Assembly: GCA_018398815.1 (NCBI GenBank)
Contig: CM031622.1
Span: 14,061,313 to 14,125,312, forward strand
Source of the DNA: Conus ventricosus
Taxonomy: Eukaryota > Mollusca > Gastropoda > Neogastropoda > Conidae
DNA length: 64,000 nt
Direction of reading: 5' to 3'
Below are positions 13,649 to 27,800 of the stretch, piece after piece. The notes beneath the pieces were generated by a model. It ran no database searches. It worked only from the letters and a program-made list of their open reading frames with translations, and was not told the origin of the DNA. A program made the translations under genes and the position numbers. Numbering within the stretch: position 1 is the first letter of the stretch; every line of letters begins with the position of its first letter.

Positions 13649-14979
13649 AGATAAATTTTCTAATTTGGCCCTCGATGCATGCTACTGGATCTCCTTCATT
13701 CAAAAACGCCATGACTACTTAATTTCCAGAGCACCGTGAAAACTTTCATTGTCAGCCAAATGCACCAATGTTAGCCTGTGAAGACGCCAGAAATACAGAA
13801 ACAGCTACTTCCTGTAAGAGATTGAAAGCTTGGATCGAACACAAAATCGGAACCGATAAATCAAGATTAAAAAAAAAAAATTTTGACAGAAGTTCCCTTA
13901 AGACTGAAAGTGATTCTGATGGATTTCCGTCCATAGACGGAAAAGTTTCACCCATGCAGTGGTCATATGCCACCAAACACCACAGGAACAGTATGAGTAT
14001 GTGGAACCAGAAATCAATGTCAAAGGGGAAATCTCAAGGGCTGTTGACAGCATAAATATCTTATCTTGGCAGTACACTCTCTGAATCTGGGAATACTGCT
14101 GATGAGGTTGACGCACAGACTGCTACAGCAAGCTCTGGTTTTGAGTGGCTCAAATTGTGTGGTAATGAAGATCAATCAACCTGGCAACAAAACCGAGAGT
14201 ATGAGTATACTACTGACATTGAATTGCTCAATTTGAATTATTGTATGCTTGTGAGATAAATCGACAGTCTATGTGTGGCAGACCAAAAAAAATTATGAAC
14301 AGCCTGAAACTGAGAGTCGCTTAATTAAAAAGACAAAGTTCCAAACACAGAGGTTCTCTTTCGAGCTGGTCTCTCAAGCATTCATGGATACACTATAAAT
14401 ACATCAGGTTAAGTTTGGCACCTTGCACCCTTGTTTGAATGCCTGATAAACCTCTGTGGCAAACTGGCAGAGGGCAAGCATTCTCATTACAAGGAAAATG
14501 TTCAAGGCTCACTGAAGAGCTTTGACGCTGACCCACACACCTTGGTGGCTCTAGACTACCCTGTCTGGTGAAGTTGTATCAGCAGAGGTGCTGTCCCTTA
14601 TGGGCAGCACAGGATAGCAGAAAACCTGTGCAAATGTGAGAATTGTAAATCCTGGGCCACTCCTCTACATCTTTAGAGCCTGCAGACAGCTTATGTCCAA
14701 TTAGCAGCGAAGCCTCCCATGTCCATATTGGACCGACAGGCCACATCTGGACACACACCACCAAACCTTCAATGCTTCAATGTGATATCCTTGGTCATCA
14801 CTGACTAAACCAGTTTAACAAAAACAAACTCCCTCTACAAAACAGAGCTTCCTTCTCTTCGCTCCCACCCCCCTCACTTGTCCCCTTCTATTGTGTTCTA
14901 GAATTCATTTCTTCCCCCCCCCCCCCCCCCCCCCAACAAAGAAATGTGTATAATAATTGATCAAAATCGAAATCAACAA

Positions 14980-15030
<51 letters not shown>

Positions 15031-15750
15031 ACGCGCGCAAGCGTGCACGCATGTGGGATTACTGAATTGATATCCAAACTAAAATTGATGGAAGGGAAAA
15101 GTAAAAGATGTGAACAACTTTGCTTGCATACTACTATCTAAGCTGTGCCACTACCTGTCAATCATCATAGTGTCAATCTGTCCAGTTAGCTTTTGTCCTC
15201 CAATGCTAACCAACACAAGTCCACAAAGTGGGCCAATGTGTACATTTTTCACCCTTTGCCAACATGGTTATAATCCTATGGGTACAGCACATCTGATCAA
15301 GGCATCTCCTACTAGTCCCAGGACACACAATCAAATTTATAGAGAAAACAGGAAATAAAAAAAGAGGGAAAACAGCTGTGCTACATTTCCAAATCTTCTG
15401 AAGACTGATGGCAAGAAATAAATATTTAATGGAACTGTGAGGACAGTAACATCAATACATTTAGTCATTTGGTGTCTGAAGTAAGGAAAACAAAAAAATT
15501 CCAGAAACTGAATACCTGGATCACCTGCAAATTTACATTTTCAAGAAACAATTCTGATATGCAACTGCTGGTTGAAACACAAGAAGAAAACAACAGTTAT
15601 TCAAGTTCAAAGCCACTTTCTCAATCCTCTGCACCCAGAAGGCAATCACACGAAGTCTAACTAGCCCCCACTAGTTGTACCTGTGCCTCTCGTCCACAGG
15701 ATGTTAGATAATGATAGTTTTAAAAAGTTACCTTGATCAGGAGATGCTTC

Positions 15751-15828
<78 letters not shown>

Positions 15829-18800
15829 GCAAGAACAACAAAGGAAAGAAAAAGCAATGCTACCCCAGCTCTCAACAGCTTTATGGAGACACCAACTCTG
15901 GTCTTAGGACAAGGAACTTTCATTGTTGAATGAGATGAAAGGGGGGGGGGGGGGGGGGGGGGGAGACAAAAAATACCCATACTCAGTCACTGGCTTTTAC
16001 CAAGACTCTCTCTACAGCCTATATAGTCCTGGCCATGTCCGTCTTCAAATGTAACCAACCAGCCCCTTTCTGAAGTTTCTCTCCCTCTGAATCTTGATTT
16101 AACCCCCCACCCCCCAAGCATATAAATAATTTGGAATTCACGTGTGTGTGTGTGTGGCGCGCGCGACTGGGTGTGTGTGTTATCATTTTGCTATATTAAA
16201 ATAAAGGCACTGCCTCTCCTAATGTCCAGTCTATTTCATTTGTCTCTCCCCAAATACACCACGAATGTGAATCTAACATGCCAAATAAAGGTTCCATTTT
16301 TTTTTCCTTTCGTCTCCTTGTTGGTTTACATGTTTCCCTATCTTTATTTGCCCCCCCCCCCCCCCCCCCCCTCCTCTCTCTCTCAACACACTCACACCCA
16401 CACCTCTCAGCTTGATGTTTAAGAGTTCCATTCACCCTGGCTGTGATGTGTGTAGCACTGGGATACACAATGCATGCTTTCACAGCAAGACACTCCAGCA
16501 CACAATGCACAGGACCCTACAGCCTAGTTTCCAAGTCATCATGCGAACAACTGGCTCATCCACACAGTATTCCATTAAGTAAGCCCCATAAAGTGGGTTC
16601 AGCAACAGCGATAATTTTTGGATGATGTTAAATCCTGACCAAAACATCTGGTCTAAATAAAATGGCCAAATGCATGTAAGACCACCTAAACATGTAACAA
16701 AAATAAGTTAGGAAGTTCTGCGCTCAAGTCCCATCAGGAATCAGAACAATAGAAATAGAAGCCTTTACCATCAGGCATCAGAACAATAGAATTAGAAAAT
16801 TTGAAGGCAAGGGATTTTTCAGTCCTCAACAGCCCCTAATAAAGTTGCTGAATCGGTGAATGTACTATGGACCAATGGGCATCAACTGCTAAATGGGTAC
16901 ATCTCTGCACCTCAAATTTCCTGACCAACACCCAACACAGCAGACCTGTATCTGTACCTTAAGACGCGGCTGACACAGGATACATATCATAAAAGGAAAC
17001 AGATTACAGCCCTGTCACAAAGACTAAAACCAAAACGGTACTACATTACATGGGAACTGGGATGTCTTTTATGGTCTTTTATTCTGTACTCTCCAGGTGA
17101 CGAGGATTTCGCTTTCTTCTCCACATCCATGAATGTGGTCCGAGCTGGGTATCAGAAAGTTCAATGGGACTGTCAATGGACCAAACCTGGCACCCTCCAA
17201 ACCTGGAGGGTGCCCTCAGAAGCGGGACCCTCCATCACATTAGTTCCATGATGAAGATATTACCATTCTTCTTGTCACTGGTGGGGAAACTGCAAGCATT
17301 GTTGCAGCAACAAGATGACGCTGGGACTGACTGTGTATAGAAAGGCTGGAATGATCATCAAAATGCTTATCCCAATTTTCTGCTTGATTGGGGAACGTGA
17401 ATTTCCAAAATTAGGAACACATCATGATTTTCATGGGACATGACAAGAAAACTAAAAGTGTCAATTTATCACCAAAAACTCTGCTGATTATGTCATCTAT
17501 CTCTGGTTTTTGTGTGTGCGTCAATCTCTGCATGTCGCCGAGCTGTCTCTCCAACTTGGTGTGAAAATCAGATGTGGAAATTTTGCAAAAATTCATAGCC
17601 CTCGCTCTTTTTCAGTGAGTTTATGAACAGCCACTTGTTCATGTTCTGTTTCTGAAAGTCTGCAACTGTTTCTGTGCTGTTTCTTCCTTAGGGGAGAAGA
17701 ATTTGCATTGATTCTTCTTGCACAGTCTCTTTGCCATTTTGGTGAAGAAATTATTTGAATCACTTTGTACATGCTCAAAGAAAGCTCTAGCCGATCAACA
17801 GTTTGCTATTGATTCCACTCCTGACTGAGTGCTTTTGTTGCGGGACATCTCCCAAATAAATTCAGGTGGTTTTATTTGACAGTTTGCTGCTGATTCCACT
17901 CCTGATTGAGCACTCTTGCTATAGAACATCTCTCAACTAAATTCAGGATGTTTTTACTTTTCATACTCTGTAACTTTCAGTCTCCAGGGTCAGACATTGC
18001 AAAACTATTTCTGGGAGTGGGACACTATGTGACCAATTTTCTGGGACAGATATGAGCCAGCTGTGATGGTACGTATCTCTGTGAGTGGAATGGAGTGATA
18101 CCACTGACACTGCATACCAGGTGAGGCAACAACAAACTCGACCAATCCTGTCAGTGTATCCTATGATGGACATACATTTGAGACGATACTAAAACTACTC
18201 TAACTACTATAACTATTCAGCATTTACAAGTAGACAGTATGTATATTAGCCAAGACAAAGATCTGTTAAAAAGGAGATAGTATGTAGATTAACTGAGACA
18301 AAGATCTGTTATAAATTAAGTGTGCCATCCTTTCAGTCAATGACACATTACAAAACGCTCATGATCCACATGCACAAACATTCATCTCCAGCACTCTCCT
18401 AATGTTCATAGAATCATACATGAAAACATGCAAATCCCTCATTACAATTTTCAAGCAGTAATATAATGTATACAGATGGAACTAACTGGCATATATTATG
18501 CAAAATATTGGATCACTCTGGAAAAATTATTAATTCAAGCAATTGTATGTCAAACGTTTAAAAAAACAAACAAAAAAAACACCCTTTAGCTTTACAGCTG
18601 ACAAGTGACAAGAGTTGCAAATTCTAATTTTGGTACTAACTGCACAAGCTGCTTTTTTCCCCAGACGATTTCAAAAGTGTACATTTCATTTAGTGCATGA
18701 GAACATGCAACTCTTTAATGTATCACCTCCAACATGGGGTGGTATCGCTTTTTATCACCCGTTATTGCTTCATGATGACCAACAAAGATGACATTTACAT

Positions 18801-21800
18801 GGATGGTGCCTGTCATTTTGGTTTGATATGGGTCAGCGTTTGCAGTTTCTAAACCCCTTACTCACTGTGTCTGACAAATATGCAACATCACTATGTGATG
18901 TTTGTTTTTTGTTTGTTTTTAAACGTCTCAGGCAAAATTATACTGACATTTTTTTTTTAAACATAGATGTTTCCAAGGAACTGGTCCGGTTTTCTTTATC
19001 CCCAGAAATTCTTGTCCATAGATGGACAAATGTGTACATGTGCCTACTTATGGACAATCGCATGTATGTGTTCACACTCGCACAATCTTTTTCAATTTTG
19101 TCTCATTCTTACAGTCAAAAAGATCCATGTTTTAGAACATGACAATCACTATTTCATTTGTACTTACCAAAACCTTGGAAACAAGTAATACAAGGTTTTT
19201 GATTTTAGTTTAGCCATTTTATCTTTCCAGGCCTCCCCCTCCCTTCACCCTGCCAGTCCTCCTCCCTCCCCTCTTCTCATGGCACTACTTCAGTACTTGT
19301 CACAATTCATTTTGACCAGCTTACACCTACAGTTGGTTGTCGTAAGGCAAGTTACCTGAGGAAACACTGCACAACTTTCAAGCCACTTTGATGGGGTTCA
19401 GTAGTGCCCGTTCTGATTCAACAGATGTAGGACATCACCTACTATTCAATTCCATTACTGATGACAACAATTGCTCAGCTAACGCAAGTGAACATCCCCC
19501 TGTACGAGGTACAACCAAGCCCATTCTCATCTGACACAAACTCACCAAGAGCTCGAATGTAGAGACAAAGTCAAAACTGAAGTTACCACTCCTCCTCCAT
19601 CTCCCTCATGAAGGGCTACAACATTGGACACTTCTCTGATACTGACATACATAGTATAGTGACAACGTGGATGATGATGATATGGTGTTCCATTCTTTTC
19701 CAAGACTAGATGACAGGGCTGTACTCCCCATATGTCCAAATATCAAACAGCCCCAGGAGATAGAGAATTTGTTATGTTTGTCACAGATTTTGCCCTACAT
19801 TAACTTGTCTGTATGGTTGTGGTTATCCCGTATGACCCTACAGAACATTCAACTCTACATAGAACTGGCCTGGACTGAAAAAATCCCACAAACAAATAAT
19901 TGTGACTGGACTGCAATCCACGATCTCCTGGCCTGTGAAGCTAATCACTGCCCAAGGTGGCTCCACCATAACTGTTAGCATGCTCACTACATGGAGAATC
20001 TACTTTAATCTAATCAGGCTACTGAAAGTGAAAAAGAATTCATTACCCTTCCTCCTCGCTGACTTCGGTCTCCCCTGTCCACCCCAGCACCACCAGAGTG
20101 TCCTCCATGGGAGGGAGGTGCAGTGTGAGGCAACTGGTCCTCCTCCTGACGTTTCTCATAGTGTGTGAAGTCATCAAAGATGGAGGTTGTGTGCTTGTAG
20201 CTGTGCAGGATCTTCAACACCAGCTTGCCCTTCTCTGGGGGCACTTCCTGGGTGTCACGAGAGTTGGTCACAGGCTTGTTCTCGTTGTTCTCAAGGCGGA
20301 TGTGGCGCAGCTGGGAGTTGGGCACATCCTTCACGTACACCCACTTGACCTCAAACTGGCCCTTCCACTTGTCCTGCGCCCACACGCTGGAGTTCTTGTT
20401 GTAGTCAATCGGAGACAGCATCTGGGCAACCCCGCAGAAATGGCCGCTGCCGTTGACAGAGAAAAGGAGGTAGATAGGTCCCTTTCCCTCACGCTCACGA
20501 AAGGCAGAATCCAGACGCTTGTTTCCATGTTCAGTGCTGCACCAAATGTTGTACTTGATGGACCGGTGGATGTCATCCTCAGAGTAACTCTTGATGATGA
20601 AGAAGCGGGCTCCTTTAACGTTCATGGCAAATTCCTTGGGGTTGTACTGATTCTCTTGTTTCAACTTGTCCAAGACGGGATGGTTGCTGGCCCCAGCACC
20701 ATTGCCAGCCATGTTCCCAGGGCTGCTGGAACCAGACCCATAGGAGTTGGGATGGGAGCTCCCTCCATGGTGATTCTGGCTATGTCCACCACCACTGTTG
20801 TTGGTGTTGCTGTTGACGCTAGAGGGTCCAGCAGAACCACCTCCCCCTATCTGACGACGGGGAGCACTCCATGTCTGACGTTGTCCGGGTGACGGCTTTC
20901 CACCAACAGGTCCTCCTGCACCCATTCCTCCACGGTTCTCCCAAGTGCCAATGTCCATGCTATGGGGCTTGTTAGGATTGGCTGGGGCCCTGGGGATCAT
21001 ACGAGGGCGCACCTGCGTTTGAGGGCGTGCTGGCTGAGAAGCAATGGCCGCCCACGAAGTTTTCTTTGGCGCCTGGTTGCCCATGCCTCCAACACCACCC
21101 CCTACACTCAAACCCATTCCCTGCGAGCTTACACCATGCATGGACGAAGATACAGACTGGGGTGGAGGCGACACCATATCTTGGGTGGGCACACCTCCAA
21201 CCATCTCTGCCCCCATTGCTCCATCCATCTTCTTCTCCATACCTCCCTGAATGGTCATGCCACGCAGTCCTTGTTCCACACCTCCCATCGGGTCCCACGA
21301 TCAGGTCCTGCACCATTCATCATCCCATATGAATCCGCTGGCATCATAGAGGGGTCAGCATAATAGTCTGGTTCCTGATACGGGCGAGGGTCTTTGCGAG
21401 CTGCAGGTTGAGCAGGCGCATTCCAGTATTCGCTAGGATAGTCCCAGCTGCCGAAAGGAAAACCAAAACCACCATACATGCTGCTGTAGTCATAGCTCAT
21501 AGGGAACATAGGAGTGTCTCCACCGTTGGACCACGGTCCTTCAGTCGTACTAATTCCTTGGCTCATGAACGGATACATGGTGTTTGGGTTAGGCGTATAA
21601 TAACTCTGGAAAAACGAATCGGTGCCTCCAGGACTTGGCATCTGCCCAGGACTTGTATAGGTCCCCTGCAACAAGATTTACGAACAATGCTAACCCTCTT
21701 TTCTCATGTATGAACCCTTCAAGAGGCATATTTGAAAGCTCCACTGGCATAAAAAGCACACACAACCACCAAAACGTCAAAACGAATTCCACAAAGCTAA

Positions 21801-24667
21801 AAGACAAACAAGCAAACAACTACATGCACAAAGTGATGTAATATTAATAAAGGAAGCAGTGCAAATGAAAATCAACAGAAGCAGATAATAACAGTGGAAC
21901 AGCATTTCAAACATTACACTGGATGCATGAAAGAGTTTTGTTACACAGGGCATACAAAAGTGTCATACAGTTATAACAGTAATACTTAGGAAAGATAAGA
22001 AAGATACCAGTGATTAAAGCAGCCATGATCTTCTGATTAAATAGAATACAGTTTTTGGCTGTACATAACATTCTATACAGATTGGAGAATCATCCATGAA
22101 CAAACCCCACACTTCCTTGTTTCTGTCTTTCGTCACTGCTGCTCTTCCCCAAACTTTTTTTTCAGTTTTCATGACATTACAATGCAACACTGCCACATTT
22201 ACACTTGCATTTATGCATAACTGAGAGTGCGAGCTGGAATAATCATGTGTTTATGTTGCATGCATGAATGCTTAACCCTGCTTATAAACACCTTATTTGA
22301 ATGGAATTATCTGAATGAAACTGGAATTCTTTTAACTTGTATGTAAATGAGGGGTGGTGATGTGTGGTAGAAATGAAAGCTATACATGAACTGAAGGGGG
22401 AAAGAAAGGGATGACACTTTACAGTGAAGCTTTTAAGATCTGAGAATAGATTTATACTGTCTCAACATCTATTATACCAACAGCCCTAAGCAACCAATGC
22501 AGGAAGTAAGTTACATGTCTGTACCTCTTCTCTCCTTTTAAAGGTGCATGATTAGTCTCCTTGTATATTCATTTTGCTATACTGGTTAAAATAAGTTCCA
22601 AGACAGCACACAAACACCAGATTCTTAAAGCAAACACACCATCATAAAACCCATCCAATCAAATCACTCCCCTTCATCCAAAATGCGGCCGTGAAATGCA
22701 CAGATCCTAACACTGACTAAATGGAATTTAAGACGGGGCCTGCACCGTCATGACTCATCGTCAGCCACTTTACCCTTGGTCTGCCGTGTCCTGGCGCTGT
22801 CCATAAATCTCTTGGCCCGAATGGGGGGTGGACCACTTTTTAACTCCTTTTTCCTGAGGATGGGCTGCATCAACTTCAGGAAATTCACGCTAGATTTAAC
22901 AGTAGCAAACACACAGCGCACAAGAAGAGATCAGCCAACACAGAAAACAAAAGAAAAATAAAGACATATGGGGAAGGAGGATAATGAGTCATAGACCCGA
23001 GTGAACTTTGGCTTAAGGCATTAAAAACAGACACAGAACTGACTTCTTCAGAATACTAGTATTTAAATAAACATCAAAGATACACAATGGGATCCCCCCC
23101 CCCCCCCCCCCCCCCATTCTCTCCCCCCAACCTGTGAAAACTTAACATCTAAAATAAAACCAAACTGATGGATGAACACTGACAGTTCATTCCACAGACT
23201 GATACAGAAAGAGACAGAGAGCAATCCTACTGTGAATTACTGATCAAACATAATAGGAAGCCTCATTCATCTTCTCCCAGAGTATTTAACTGCAATTCCT
23301 GATGCATTCAGATGTATCAGTTTGCCAGCACACGCTGTATTAGAGATGTTACATACACACGTGGTTATGAAGGTTATTAAGTGAGAATACAATAACAAAT
23401 CTGGATGTAGCTTGGAACAGTGTCGCTTTCCTTTCAGTTTCTGCAACCAGAAGTTGTGCACTGATGCTGGTCCATTTAAGGAATCTTTTTTAAAAGTTAG
23501 CAACTGTTTATGAGATAAAGATACTCCTGACTCATTTCTAATGTGTTTTAAAATGGCCACTTTTTTTTTTTAAAGTGCAGGTGGGTAAGATACTTCGACT
23601 CTGAAATAACTAGACTACAAAGTCAGATGCTGGCTCAGGATACTGATCCTTTCTCAGGATACTGATCCTTTTTCTCAATATGCCAAAAAAAAAATAAATA
23701 ATAAAAAATAAAGCAATAGTTTGAACTAATCCCTTCTTCGTGTTTTTGTAGTCAATCCTTTTGTGCATGAAACTCAATGAAATGAAAACTGAAGTAGTCT
23801 ATACTGATTTTCAAGAGAAAAATCCAACAACAATCAAAACAGAGCTGCCAACCTGCTCATGCGGCTTACAGTAGCATTTCACAATTTTCACAGTAGCATT
23901 TCCAATTTGACAGTAGCAACTTAATTTTGCGCGCGTGCTAAAAAGAAATCAAGCCTATAACCAGTTTTACGGACCACATTAAAGCTACAGTACTCTTAGT
24001 ACATCTATAAATGTTATTATACAGAGATGAAGCAGAGGAAGAGGGCAAATTGTAAAAAAAAAATCTACGTGCTACAGTAAAACCGAAAGCGGAAATGCAG
24101 TTCCGACAGACCGATAGAGACGTTACTTAGCGCTGTCCAAACAAAACGAAAGTATCTTCGAATTTTTTTGTTTCGCCGTAGCAATTTAATGATCGTAATA
24201 GCGTCGTAGCAAGCATTCTCTTGGCGTAGCAAACTACGGCGATCTCGTAGCAGTTGGCAGCTATGTCAAAAGGCTTAGTTCACACTGGTATTGCAAAAAG
24301 ACTTGCATCAAAGAACTTTCCGAAGAAAAGCATCCGTGCAAAATACATTCAAGATGCTTGACAAACACAACACAATGTGACAGGCTTGTCGACTTAAAGA
24401 AGTACAGACACAGAACCTACTAGTACTACAGAAGGAACAGCAAAGCTCAAATGCTCTGGTAATTCACATCTCTGTCCATTACACTATCTCTATGCAAAAA
24501 AAAATTATCACAAACATAATAAGATAATATTGCTTATAGCCCAGCCGACCGCAAAGGGCCACAACATACTCAAATACAACATTAACAGGAAACTGAATAA
24601 GCATGTAACTATGCAATCTGCAGAACAAACATAAATGACTACCAAAGATGAATCTCTCACACACACA

Positions 24668-24711
<44 letters not shown>

Positions 24712-24827
24712 CACACACACACACAGTCACACACACACACACTCTTTCTCTCTTTAAAAATGAAACCATGCCTGCGCAAGAAAAGCAGAAAATTGAGAAA
24801 CAACAATTGCACAGTAAGACAAATGGA

Positions 24828-24874
<47 letters not shown>

Positions 24875-27800
24875 CACACGTGCATTCATGAATATTTAAA
24901 TAGTAGGGTAAGGTAATGTTGCTTATAGCCCAGCTGACCGCAAAGGGCCATATCAGGGCTGTCACTGCTACTTGAAGTCAACTCACAAGTCATTCATTCA
25001 TTCAGACAACCCTTTAAAATACATCTTCTAAAAACACTTAGAATATTTAAACGTGGTTTCAAAATTGTTAAAATCTACAGAAATGTGGCAAAGTTTATAT
25101 CTCATTTTGACACTAAATCCCTTCATGTAAGAGAAATGAGAATGTCAAACAGCAACTTTTTTCAACTTTCTTTTCTTAATTCCATTCTTCGCGTCTAATT
25201 GTCAAACATACGGTGACTTTTATTTCATTATCAACTACTTTGAAGGTCTACATTATTTCAAAAACATTTCTGACTAGAAAAGTACTTTTTGGCTTCTCGT
25301 TCTGATAAAACAACTTTATGGGCAGGCCTTGTATGCTTACACAAACTGAATGACAGAAAATTTCTGGCACAGAATGTCCACAATAGCTCAACAAAAAGGA
25401 AAGTACTCAAGCTGAAACCACAACCTTATTACAATCAAACCTGGCAAAGAACAGCACATCAATCAATACACAAAAGCATAAACACTTCAACAATACAAGT
25501 CGACCAAACAGCACAAACATCAAACAAATGTAATATCATTACCTGCATACCACACTACCGAGGACAAACATACTGATCCAACTGTCTATACCAAATACCA
25601 TGGCGCTACAATTCCTTAACCAAGTCATACTCAGAGTGCAAGAAATCTATAAAAAAAAAAAAAACTGCAGCAAACAATAAAATAAATGGTCATTATCTGA
25701 TTATGCCAAATAATTACACAAGCAAAAAAACGTTTAAATACTAATAAAATTTTGGACAAACATGTCGGAGAAAAGCATGGTGTCTTCATGCAGTCTCAAA
25801 GAGGGAGAAATGACAAAACACACACACTTGCTTGTCCTTATACTTTACCACACATTTCAGCAGATCTCCATTAATGGTGTCCTATCAGTGACTTACACCA
25901 AAATACTTCATTAAAAAGTTGGATGCTTCACTTTCTGTGATTAATGATGTCCAAAGTCCATTTCATAAAAAAAAAGGTGAGGGAAGAGGAGGCAAGACGG
26001 GAGGGGGTGGGGGTGGGGCAAACCAGAGGAGTGGATCCTGCTGACAGCAAAATACACTCCTCTGATAACATAACTGAAAAGTTTCAACATGTTATACGAA
26101 ATCCATAAAGACTGTTTAGGTTCATAACACTGACTGCTTTTTTTTCCGCTCATGTTTCTGAATGTGCATGTGAATACTCTGATTTGCTGATGACATAGCA
26201 GCTGTTGGCAGGACAGGTGGTGGTAGGGGGGGGGGGGGGGGGGGGGGGGATCACAAAGATGTTCAGCAGCAGTTATTGTATTACACATGTCGCTGTTGGC
26301 AGGACAGATGGGGGTGGGGGGGGGGGGGGGGATCACAAAGATGTTCAGCAGCAGTTACTGTATTACACATGTCACTGTTGGCAGGACAGATGGGGGCAAG
26401 GGGGGGATCACAAAGATGTTCAGCAGCAGTTACTGTATTACACATGTCGCTGTTGGCAGGACAGGTGGGGGTGTGGGGGAGGGGATCACAAAGATGTTCA
26501 GCAGCAATTACTGCATTACACATGTCCCGGTCAGCATACGGAACGAACAGCTTAACAACCACACCAAAGTTGTCAGCAACAGAGTGAACCTTGAGAAGTT
26601 CAGGGACTCTTAACTCGCTGAGTGCGATGGGCCACGATCGTGGCTTTACCGCCCGAGTGCGATGGGCCACGATCGTGGCTCATATGAAAACCGTTATACC
26701 ACCGCCGCTAAACATCCGGATTGATCAGTTCACGTGACTTGCTGGTATCCATGTGCACCTGCAAGCCTTGTCAGTCGTTATCTCCAAGTTTTTCGTGCGT
26801 TTTGACTGAAATAATGAGTGAATCAGCGACCGAGTTCGAGCAGGAGTTTCGTGGAAGTGGCACGAGTGAAGAATCAGTTGCCGGAGGCAGTAGTAACGAA
26901 AGCGAAGCAGGTGAGTAGATAAACTTTGATTATTTTTGTGTGTCGAGTGATGGAACACTTGCTGCGTGCGGTTATTGGTTATTTTACATTTGTTGGTCCG
27001 CCACATGAAGGAAGGGGGGGATGGAGGGGGCAGGGTACATGGTTTACTTACAGGAGTTGCCTGATCAAACTAGAAGATCGTTTCTGGGTGATTATAGGTG
27101 TTTTGAAAGCACTTTAGAGATGAATAAAAGTGGTGATTTGAAGAGAACAATTTATAACTTTTGTTTGTTTGCTTTTATTAGTTTGGAAACAGTGTGGGCG
27201 TGTCACGAGTGGGCATGTCTCCAGTGAAAGCTATAGCCCTTTCCCTTCTTTATATGCTAGTGATTCAGATTTTATTTTTATTTATGATTTTATGCATGAC
27301 TTCATTTTTCATAGAATGAATAAGTAATGTTGTTAATATTTTTTTCTTTCTGAAAATCAGACTAATCAGTGGAAACTGAGTCAAGCTCTCTGTAACAACT
27401 TTTGCACCATTATGAAACAATGAAATGAACAGAAGACTTAGGATATGTTTTTCTTGTGTGATCCAGAATCTGGAAGCACTACTGCAGAGGAGAGTGATGC
27501 TGAGAGAGGAGGTCAAGGAAAGAGGAACTGTGCTGCTGGCCATCCTACTTGTGTGCGCTCTGGCTGGGAATGTTCTGGATGCGACATGGGACTCTGCCCT
27601 GAGTGCTTTTCAGCCTTCCACAGAAGACCAAGGCCCTAACTTTGTTCTGTGTCTTTCAAGGACATGTTCTTCTGTGTTTTCTCTGAAGTTTCAAGTGTTT
27701 TGACAATCAAGCAGGAAAAACTGTGGTTGTTTCAAACAATGTGACTGACGTTTTGGATTACCTTTTCGCCGATGTTCTGGATTACACTGTGAAGAATATT

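Larger units (their letters stand above)
6940..20046 (-). other. YTHDF intron 4 (13.1 kb)
   Basis: Contains a dispersed repeat copy (7265-7535), a MADF-carrying TIR element (8421-8969), a G37 run (9581-9617), GT/GA/GT microsatellites (9713-9938, 10361-10467, 13603-13646, 14981-15040, 15755-15825), two minisatellites (12162-12342, 12491-12861), a GC-rich repeat with C27 (12893-13011) and small duplications (16731-16803, 17788-17958, 18210-18310). Nothing recognisable from about 18.4 to 20.0 kb. Confidence 0.6.

Noticed and set aside
20098..20892. 264-codon plus-strand frame
   Set aside because: It is the antisense shadow of the YTHDF YTH-domain exon.
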